Of a DNA stretch of 8,298 bases, positions 1-5,717 are shown one piece after another (position 1 is the first letter of the stretch; every line of letters starts with the position of its first letter). Source of the stretch: Nitrospinota bacterium (lineage in GTDB: Bacteria > Nitrospirota > Nitrospiria > Nitrospirales > UBA8639); the NCBI GenBank assembly GCA_022561525.1, contig JADFRB010000055.1, positions 1 through 8,298 of the forward strand, given 5' to 3'. The notes under the pieces were generated by a model, which saw only the letters and a list, made by a program, of their open reading frames with translations, was not told the DNA's origin and did not search any database. Position numbers and translations under genes: made by a program.

Positions 1-175
1 TATCAATCTCGTGGCGTTTTCCCATTACTTGGATTCGATGGCTGGGCAATTAGCAGCCCTCTTTGTCATTGCCATTGCTGCTGGAGAAGCGGCAATAGGT
101 TTGGCCATCATCATCGTGGTGTTCCGTGGAAAAATGTCGACCAATGTGGATCAGATCAATTTATTGAAATGGTAG
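1..175 (+). CDS. nuoK: NADH-quinone oxidoreductase subunit K, C-terminal part (5' end outside window)
   Basis: NuoK is a small three-helix membrane subunit of complex I (an MrpC homologue) lying between the quinone-site end and the first antiporter-like subunit NuoN. The open frame enters at base 2 and gives 57 residues before TAG at 173-175. The segment containing GQLAALFVIAIAAGEAAIGL is the third transmembrane helix. It holds the conserved glutamate in the AxGEAAIGLA context that belongs to the family's buried acidic path. The tail ending NVDQINLLKW matches the usual NuoK ending (NVEDINxLK-like). The second conserved Glu, expected in TM2, would lie upstream and cannot be seen. nuoL begins after a single intervening base, so the two are probably translationally coupled. 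The call is based on motif recognition and gene order. Confidence 0.95.
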   Translation, partial: INLVAFSHYLDSMAGQLAALFVIAIAAGEAAIGLAIIIVVFRGKMSTNVDQINLLKW

Positions 176-176
176 C

Positions 177-2168
177 GTGTCAGATCTTATCGTAATTCTT
201 ATCCCAGTCTTTCCGCTCATTGCCGTCCTGGTGAATGGGCTTGTCGGTCATCGATATTCTCATGACCTAGCTGGCCGTATTGCCTTAGGATCTGTGGGTT
301 TATCCTTCCTCTGTGCACTCAACGTGTTCGTCGGTGTCATGTCCGATCCGACCCCTCGTGAAGTCATTGCCTACTCTTGGATCTTTGGCGGTGACCTCAA
401 CATCAATCTCGGATTCCTGATCGATCCGTTAACCGCTATCATGTTGATGGTGGTGACAGGAGTTGGATTTCTGATTCATGTGTACTCGGTTGGGTATATG
501 CATGGCGAAGAAGGGTTTACCCGCTTCTTCGTGTATATGAATTTGTTCATGGTCTCGATGCTCCTGCTGGTGATGGGGAACAATTACTTGGTGCTCTTCA
601 TCGGATGGGAGGGTGTCGGACTGTGCTCCTATCTGTTGATCGGGTACTACTTCACCAAAGTATCGGCGTCGAAAGCGGCCACCAAGGCGTTTGTGGTCAA
701 TCGCATTGGTGATGCCGGGTTCCTTCTGGCCATCTTCTTAATATTCGTGAATTTTAAGACATTGGATTACACCAAAGTATTTGCCAATGCCGGTCAACTC
801 TCTACAGAAATGGCCACGGCGATTGCGCTGTGCTTGTTAGTCGGAGCCATAGGAAAGTCGGCGCAACTGCCTCTGTTCACGTGGTTGCCTGATGCCATGG
901 AAGGTCCCACGCCAGTGAGCGCCTTGATTCATGCGGCCACTATGGTCACGGCTGGTGTCTACATGGTGGTTCGAAACCATGCGTTATTCGATATGGCGCC
1001 CTTCGCTATGGCCACGGTGGGCCTCGTTGGAGGCATCACCGCGTTATTTGCCGCCACAATTGGACTCGTCCAGAACGACATCAAGCGTGTGTTGGCCTAC
1101 TCAACCGTCAGTCAGTTGGGCTACATGTTTTTGGCCTGTGGGGTAGGTGCGTATACTGCCGCCATCTTTCATCTGGTCACCCATGCGTTTTTCAAGGCGC
1201 TCCTCTTCCTGACTGCCGGGGCGGTGATTCATTCGCTGAATGGCGAGCAAGACATTCGGAAGATGGGCGGGCTCTCCAAAAGGATTCCGATTACGCATGC
1301 GGTGTTTCTCATCGGCACCTTAGCCATTGCGGGGATTCCGCCGTTGGCTGGATTCTGGAGTAAAGATGAGATCATGGCGCATGCGTTTCTTCAGGGAGAT
1401 TTTTTGGGATACGTGTTGTACGCTTTTGCGGCCATTGGTGCATTTTTGACGTCTTTTTACATGTTCCGTCTCATGTATCTCACGTTTTACGGGCAGTCGA
1501 GAGTTGATCCTGAAGTCGATCATCATATCCATGAATCGCCGCCGGTGATGATGGTGCCGCTTATGGTGTTGGCTGGCCTCGCGATTGTTGGTGGTTTTTT
1601 AGGTGTTCCGCCCGAGCATGGATGGTTCCATGGATTTTTATCGACTGTGGCAACACCGCTTGGCGCAGTGCCTCATGAAGTGAGTACGGGGACGTTGATC
1701 GGTTTAATGGCTGTGGCCATTACCATTGCGTTGGGTGGTTGGGGATTGGCGCACTATATGTATTCCGTGAACACGACGTTGGCAGAAGAGTGGTCGGAAC
1801 GATTCGCTGGGGCCTATCGCACCGTGTTGAATAAATACTATGTGGATGAGATTTACGATGCGATCATTGTTGAACCGTGTAAACGTCTTGGCCAAATAGG
1901 GGATTGGGTCGATCAGAATATTATCGATCGTTTCATTCGAGGGATTGGTCATGGGGCCGATGCGAGTGGGGCGGGGATCACGTGGATGGAGAAACACGTG
2001 ATTTACGGTGGTCTCAATGTGATTGGGTACGCCAATCATGTATTGGCCGGGTCATGGCGGAAAATGCAATCAGGTCTGGTAAATCATTACGCCGCGGTGA
2101 TTGTGATTGGACTGTTTTTGCTGGTGCATTTATTGTTTGTGTGGTTGGTCGGAACATCGGTTTTATAA
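177..2168 (+). CDS. nuoL: NADH-quinone oxidoreductase subunit L with an extended lateral helix
   Basis: This is the distal antiporter-like proton-pumping subunit of complex I, here 663 aa against about 613 in E. coli. Residues expected in its proton path are present: E145 (FIGWEGVG, TM5), D179, K227 (GKSAQLPLFTWLPDAMEGPT, TM7), H252 (IHAATM, TM8), H336 and K340 (THAFFKAL), and K396-D397 (FWSKDE, TM12). After the 14-helix core, the segment from YDAIIVEP (about residue 560) to the final helix is the lateral amphipathic helix HL, which runs along NuoM and NuoN. It spans about 77-80 residues against roughly 50-56 in ordinary NuoL, so about 24-29 extra, as expected of a complex with two NuoM subunits. 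The comparison is with family sequences recalled from memory. The start is GTG, one base after the nuoK stop; there is no strong Shine-Dalgarno, so coupling is likely. The next gene follows after a 113-nt gap with a palindrome. Confidence 0.97.
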   Translation: MSDLIVILIPVFPLIAVLVNGLVGHRYSHDLAGRIALGSVGLSFLCALNVFVGVMSDPTPREVIAYSWIFGGDLNINLGFLIDPLTAIMLMVVTGVGFLIHVYSVGYMHGEEGFTRFFVYMNLFMVSMLLLVMGNNYLVLFIGWEGVGLCSYLLIGYYFTKVSASKAATKAFVVNRIGDAGFLLAIFLIFVNFKTLDYTKVFANAGQLSTEMATAIALCLLVGAIGKSAQLPLFTWLPDAMEGPTPVSALIHAATMVTAGVYMVVRNHALFDMAPFAMATVGLVGGITALFAATIGLVQNDIKRVLAYSTVSQLGYMFLACGVGAYTAAIFHLVTHAFFKALLFLTAGAVIHSLNGEQDIRKMGGLSKRIPITHAVFLIGTLAIAGIPPLAGFWSKDEIMAHAFLQGDFLGYVLYAFAAIGAFLTSFYMFRLMYLTFYGQSRVDPEVDHHIHESPPVMMVPLMVLAGLAIVGGFLGVPPEHGWFHGFLSTVATPLGAVPHEVSTGTLIGLMAVAITIALGGWGLAHYMYSVNTTLAEEWSERFAGAYRTVLNKYYVDEIYDAIIVEPCKRLGQIGDWVDQNIIDRFIRGIGHGADASGAGITWMEKHVIYGGLNVIGYANHVLAGSWRKMQSGLVNHYAAVIVIGLFLLVHLLFVWLVGTSVL

Positions 2169-2199
2169 CTAATACTGAGTGAGAAAATTTTGTGTTCTC

Positions 2200-2253
2200 C
2201 GTTCGCCCTGAGCTACGTCGATGGGCTCACCACGAACGAAAAAAAGTTTTTTT
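2200..2253 (+). repeat. Imperfect palindrome plus A7-G-T7 tract between nuoL and nuoM1
   Basis: CGTTCG at 2200-2205 can pair with CGAACG at 2233-2238. Inside, GAGC 2210-2213 can pair with GCTC 2225-2228, with a mismatched internal loop between the two stems. Its wording (CGTTCGCCCTGAGC ... GGGCTCACCACGAACG) resembles the palindromic extragenic repeats that occur in many copies in numerous bacterial genomes; that is recognition from memory. Seven As (2239-2245), a G and seven Ts (2247-2253) follow, a perfect 15-base inverted repeat in itself. A hairpin followed at a short distance by a T tract could act as a weak terminator or attenuator, or as an mRNA stabiliser, between nuoL and nuoM1. The T run is not directly after the stem, so a strong intrinsic terminator is not supported. 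Confidence 0.6.
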
Positions 2254-2281
2254 AACGACCTCCTAGGGTTCACTATTTTCG

Positions 2282-3853
2282 ATGCTTGAAGAATTGCAAT
2301 TTGGGTTTCCCTTGCTCTCGGTCCTGATTTTCTTGCCGTTCGTCGGAGCGCTTTTGCTGTGGCCGCAGAAGGATCCGGATCTTCTCAAGAAGTCCGCCCT
2401 CGGGATCGCCGTGCTTGAGTTCATCCTGGCTGCGTTGCTTTTATGGCGGTTCATTCCTGATTCTGCCGCCATGCAATTCAGTGAACGGCATGAATGGATT
2501 CCTCCACTGGGAATTTCCTATCACCTCGCCGTCGATGGCATTAGCATTTTATTCGTCGGCTTGACCGCCTTTCTCACCGTCCTGATTGTGCTCTACTCCT
2601 GGGATGCGGTGTCCGAGAACCTCAAGACCTATTTCATGAGCATCCTGGTCTTGGAAACGATGATCATGGGCATTTTCGTGTCCATCGATTTAATCCTGTT
2701 CTTCGTCTTTTGGGAACTGATGCTGATTCCCAGCTACTTCCTCATCAAAATGTGGGGGGTGGGAGAAGAGAGGGAGTATGCCGCGTTAAAGTATGTCCTC
2801 TACACGCTGTTGGGCAGCGTCTTTATGTTGGTCGGGTTCGCGCTGCTGAGCTTGAATTATCATAATGTCACGAATTCCTATAGTTTCGACTTCCTCGAAT
2901 TGCTGACAGTCCCGGTTCCCGTCGGAGAACAGATTCTTATTTTTTGGTTCATCTTCATGGGGCTGGCCTTTAAGGCTCCGATATTTCCTTTTCACACCTG
3001 GTTGCCGGATGTGCTCGTTCAAGGGCCCATCGGCATGTCGGTGGTGTTGGCCGGTGTCAAACTTGGAACCTATGGATTTCTCCGTTTCAGTTTTCCGTTG
3101 CTCCCTGAAGCCTCCACGAATGAAACCGTGGTCGTGATACTCATGGTCCTCGGCCTATCTGCAATTGTGTATGGCGCGATCATCGCGATTGTGCAGGCTG
3201 ATTTCCGCAGGCTCCTGGTCTATAGCAGCATTAGCCATTTGGGCTTCGTCGTGATCGGTCTGTTTGCGCTGAACTTTCAAGGCATTCAAGGCAGCTTGTT
3301 GCAGATGATCAACTTGGGCTTTACGACCGCTGGCCTCTTTTTCATAGCAGGCTTTTTGTATGACCGAACGGGGAATACCCTTGTGGATCAAGCCGGAGGC
3401 ATCGCGGCCAAGATGCCCTTGTTCGCGACGTTCTTCCTCATCATTGGCATGGCGTCAATTGGGCTACCGGGAACCAATGGGTTTATCGGAGAGTTTCTGA
3501 TTCTGCTTGGCGCCTTTCAAGCGCATTGGATCTATGGGGCTGTGGCGGTCTTGGGTGTGATTTTCTCTGCGGCCTATTTCCTCTGGTACTACGAACGAGC
3601 GATCTTTGGTCCGTTGGGAGAAAAAGTGCCGCAAGTGCTACAGGATTTGACTCAACGGGAGACCATTATTGCGATGTCGCTGTGCGTCATGATTTTTTGG
3701 ATCGGCTTGTATCCGTCCCCATTTTTGCGAATGATCAATGGCTCGGTGCAGGCGGTCGTCGATAGATTAGAGCGAGGTTCCGTGGCAAGTATTGAGTTCG
3801 ACCAAAGACTCGCGATGGATTCTCCGAATACACGCCTCCTGGTGAAAGAATAA
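2282..3853 (+). CDS. nuoM: NADH-quinone oxidoreductase subunit M, copy 1
   Basis: This is an antiporter-like membrane subunit of complex I, 523 aa, near the usual NuoM length. Recognisable landmarks are E145 (FFVFWELMLIPSYFLI, TM5), K231 and H238 (FKAPIFPFHTWLPD, TM7), H319 (YSSISHLGF) and E404 (GLPGTNGFIGEF, TM12, the glutamate that replaces the NuoL/NuoN lysine). There are two departures. Between WLPD and YGFLRF there are 20 residues where E. coli-type NuoM has 22, so the TM8 lysine (K260, AGVKLGTYG) sits in a shortened helix instead of the usual AGxLLK arrangement. Residue 345 (MINLGFTTAG) is Leu where the TM11 histidine is normally found. The C-terminal tail after the last helix (about residues 495-523) is hydrophilic. 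The Shine-Dalgarno is weak (AGGG about 13 nt before ATG). nuoM2 starts 5 nt after the stop. That it is a NuoM is certain; the functional effect of the changes is inference. Confidence 0.96.
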   Translation: MLEELQFGFPLLSVLIFLPFVGALLLWPQKDPDLLKKSALGIAVLEFILAALLLWRFIPDSAAMQFSERHEWIPPLGISYHLAVDGISILFVGLTAFLTVLIVLYSWDAVSENLKTYFMSILVLETMIMGIFVSIDLILFFVFWELMLIPSYFLIKMWGVGEEREYAALKYVLYTLLGSVFMLVGFALLSLNYHNVTNSYSFDFLELLTVPVPVGEQILIFWFIFMGLAFKAPIFPFHTWLPDVLVQGPIGMSVVLAGVKLGTYGFLRFSFPLLPEASTNETVVVILMVLGLSAIVYGAIIAIVQADFRRLLVYSSISHLGFVVIGLFALNFQGIQGSLLQMINLGFTTAGLFFIAGFLYDRTGNTLVDQAGGIAAKMPLFATFFLIIGMASIGLPGTNGFIGEFLILLGAFQAHWIYGAVAVLGVIFSAAYFLWYYERAIFGPLGEKVPQVLQDLTQRETIIAMSLCVMIFWIGLYPSPFLRMINGSVQAVVDRLERGSVASIEFDQRLAMDSPNTRLLVKE

Positions 3854-3858
3854 TTTTC

Positions 3859-5454
3859 ATGGGTTCTTTAGCCTTACTCACAGTATTGTTTGCGCCATTT
3901 TTTGGTGCCATTGCGTTGATCTTTGTCCCGAATCGGGAAGCCCTCATGGTGCGCATGGTAGCTGCAGCGTCTGCTGGCCTCGCCCTCTTGGCCTCGGCGT
4001 ATGTGTTTGTGTCCTACGATCCGAATGTCGGCGGGTTTCAGTTTAAGACCCATTGGACGTGGTCTGAGGAACTGGGCATTGCCTTTTATATTGGCGTGGA
4101 TGGCATTGGCGCGCCCTTGGTTTTTGTCTCGGCGCTCTTACTCTTCGCGGGTATTTTTGTTTCGTGGCACATCAAAGATCGAACCAAAGAATTTTATATC
4201 TTTTTGTTGATCCTCGCGGCGGCGACTATTGGGGTCTTTATGTCACTGGACCTGTTCTTCCTCTACTTCTTCTATGAAATGTCCGTGCTACCCATGTATT
4301 TGCTGTTGGGGGTGTGGGGCAGTCATACCAAGGGCTACTTGGGCATGACGGATCCTGAAGGCTTGAAGCTGAGGGATTCCACCAAATTCTTTTTCAACTT
4401 TGGGGCGAACAGCAAAGAATACGCCGCCATGAAGCTGACGCTGTTCTTGTCGGCAGGCGCCGTGTTCGCCCTCATGGGCATCCTCTTGATTTACCATTTC
4501 TCTCCCGTGCATACGTTCGATATTTTGGTGCTGCGTGAGCAGGCAAAATTTGATGGCCTGTTGGGCAACATTATTTGGCTGCTCATCTTTTTTGGATTTG
4601 CCTCGATTGCGCCGATTTGGCCGTTGCATTCCTGGTCGCCCGTCGGCCATGCCGCGGCCCCTGCCGCGACAAGCATGTTGCATGCCGGCGTGTTGATGAA
4701 GCTAGGCCACTTCTCCATTATCCGTGTGGCCTTTGAAATTATGCCGGAGATCACACGCGAGCTCATGCCCATTGCGGCGGTCTTGTGTGTCTTCAGTATT
4801 ATCTATGGCGGCTTTGTGTCCTACTATGCCAGGGACACCAAATATATCATCGGGTATTCCAGCTCGAGCCACATGGGCTACATCTTTTTGGGCATGGCAG
4901 CCTTGGACTACATCAGTTTGACCGGGGCGGTCATTTATATGTTTGCCCATGCCCTGGCCACGGGCATGCTCTTCGCCATGGCGGGATGGATCTATGACCA
5001 AACGCATTCGCGTGACATCCCATCATTAGGAGGGTTGGCACAGAAGATGCCCTTCCTGGCCGGTGCGTTTCTTGTAGCCTGTATGGCTTCCATCGGTATG
5101 CCCGGCACCATAAACTTTATTGCCGAGGTAATGATTATCGTGGGAAGTTGGGAGAAATATCCCTTCCAAGTCATCGTCGCGGTGTTGGGAATTGTACTGA
5201 CCCTTGCCTATTTGTTCAAAATGATGCGGGGCTTGTTCTACGGAAAATTGTCACCGGAATTTGAGCATGTGAGGGATACCTCGCAATGGGTGGATCGAAT
5301 GCCACTGCTCCTGATGATCAGCGCGAGTATTTTCTTTGGCATTTTCCCAATGCACTTTTATAACGTGGTCCGGTCAACGGTAGAACCCATGCTAGATCGA
5401 ATCAACCAAGTAGCGCCGGCGATTGCGCAGAACACAGCGGGGATCTTTCCGTAA
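3859..5454 (+). CDS. nuoM: NADH-quinone oxidoreductase subunit M, copy 2 (divergent NuoM)
   Basis: This second NuoM-family antiporter-like subunit has 531 aa and is clearly not a recent copy of its neighbour. Landmarks are E140 (FFYEMSVLPMYLLLGVWG, TM5), H257 (WPLHSWSP), K281 (HAGVLMKLG, TM8, canonical spacing), H338 (YSSSSHMGY), H364 (MFAHALATG, TM11) and E423 (GMPGTINFIAE, TM12). The TM7 lysine is absent: the aligned position is I250 (FASIAPIWPLHSW against FKAPIFPFHTW in copy 1). Between TM5 and TM6, residues about 155-186 form a polar insertion about 27 residues longer than the same loop in copy 1, predicted to face the cytoplasm in the standard topology. With copy 1 and the long NuoL lateral helix, this fits the '2M' complex I arrangement. 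No clear Shine-Dalgarno is seen; the 5-nt spacing suggests coupling to nuoM1. It is not an Mrp antiporter subunit, given its place inside nuoK-L-M-M-N. Confidence 0.94.
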   Translation: MGSLALLTVLFAPFFGAIALIFVPNREALMVRMVAAASAGLALLASAYVFVSYDPNVGGFQFKTHWTWSEELGIAFYIGVDGIGAPLVFVSALLLFAGIFVSWHIKDRTKEFYIFLLILAAATIGVFMSLDLFFLYFFYEMSVLPMYLLLGVWGSHTKGYLGMTDPEGLKLRDSTKFFFNFGANSKEYAAMKLTLFLSAGAVFALMGILLIYHFSPVHTFDILVLREQAKFDGLLGNIIWLLIFFGFASIAPIWPLHSWSPVGHAAAPAATSMLHAGVLMKLGHFSIIRVAFEIMPEITRELMPIAAVLCVFSIIYGGFVSYYARDTKYIIGYSSSSHMGYIFLGMAALDYISLTGAVIYMFAHALATGMLFAMAGWIYDQTHSRDIPSLGGLAQKMPFLAGAFLVACMASIGMPGTINFIAEVMIIVGSWEKYPFQVIVAVLGIVLTLAYLFKMMRGLFYGKLSPEFEHVRDTSQWVDRMPLLLMISASIFFGIFPMHFYNVVRSTVEPMLDRINQVAPAIAQNTAGIFP

Positions 5455-5518
5455 ACCAAAGGATCATCCTTGGAAAATGGATAGACCCTTTAACCGATTT
5501 GGTTTTTGAGCAGGCACT

Positions 5519-5593
5519 TTCCAACATTCCCCTCCTTTGTAAGGAGGGGTAGGGGAGGTAGAGTCTTTCCTGGAAAAATTAGAGCTGTTGGAA
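5519..5593 (+). repeat. Palindromic element I in the nuoM2-nuoN gap
   Basis: CCCCTCCTT at 5529-5537 and AAGGAGGGG at 5541-5549 form a perfect 9-bp stem with a 3-nt loop, followed by AGGGGAGG (5551-5558), which repeats the right-arm wording. An 8-bp inverted pair, TTCCAACA (5519-5526) and TGTTGGAA (5586-5593), encloses the hairpin and could mark the ends of a small element of about 75 bp. The core wording resembles a palindrome seen in many copies in unrelated bacterial genomes (recognition from memory). It has no T tract and so is not a typical intrinsic terminator. A shorter hairpin, AAGG 5459-5462 with CCTT 5468-5471, lies just after the nuoM2 stop. Confidence 0.6.
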
Positions 5594-5621
5594 TGAGAAG
5601 AGGAATTATTACTTCTATTCT

Positions 5622-5656
5622 CCCTCGCCCCTGAGGGGAGAGAGTTGGGGCGAGGG
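5622..5656 (+). repeat. Palindromic element II in the nuoM2-nuoN gap
   Basis: CCCTCGCCCC (5622-5631) pairs perfectly over 10 bp with GGGGCGAGGG (5647-5656), around a 15-nt loop. An alternative small stem, CCCC TGA GGGG (5628-5638), is also possible. The sequence resembles the common dispersed palindrome family of the CCCTCxCCCCTxAGGGGAGAG type. It ends about 60 bases before nuoN. With element I it fills much of the 263-nt gap, which shows no ORF and no convincing sigma70 promoter for nuoN. Likely effects on transcript processing or stability are inference. Confidence 0.65.
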
Positions 5657-5717
5657 GTTAGCCCATGAGGAAGTTAAAATACCCTACTCATAGAAACTAC
5701 GATTATCTGAATTTCTT

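Noticed and set aside
4288..5007. Overlapping minus-strand open frames (131, 93 and 101 codons) within nuoM2
   Set aside because: They are antisense to conserved NuoM segments, have low-complexity His/Gln/Arg-rich translations and no recognisable domain.
5456..5473. Intrinsic terminator right after nuoM2
   Set aside because: The short AAGG/CCTT stem has a 5-nt loop and no T tract after it, so it is too weak to call.
5519..5656. CRISPR array or riboswitch in the nuoM2-nuoN gap
   Set aside because: There are only two palindromes of different sequence, with no repeated unit plus spacer pattern and no recognisable aptamer core.
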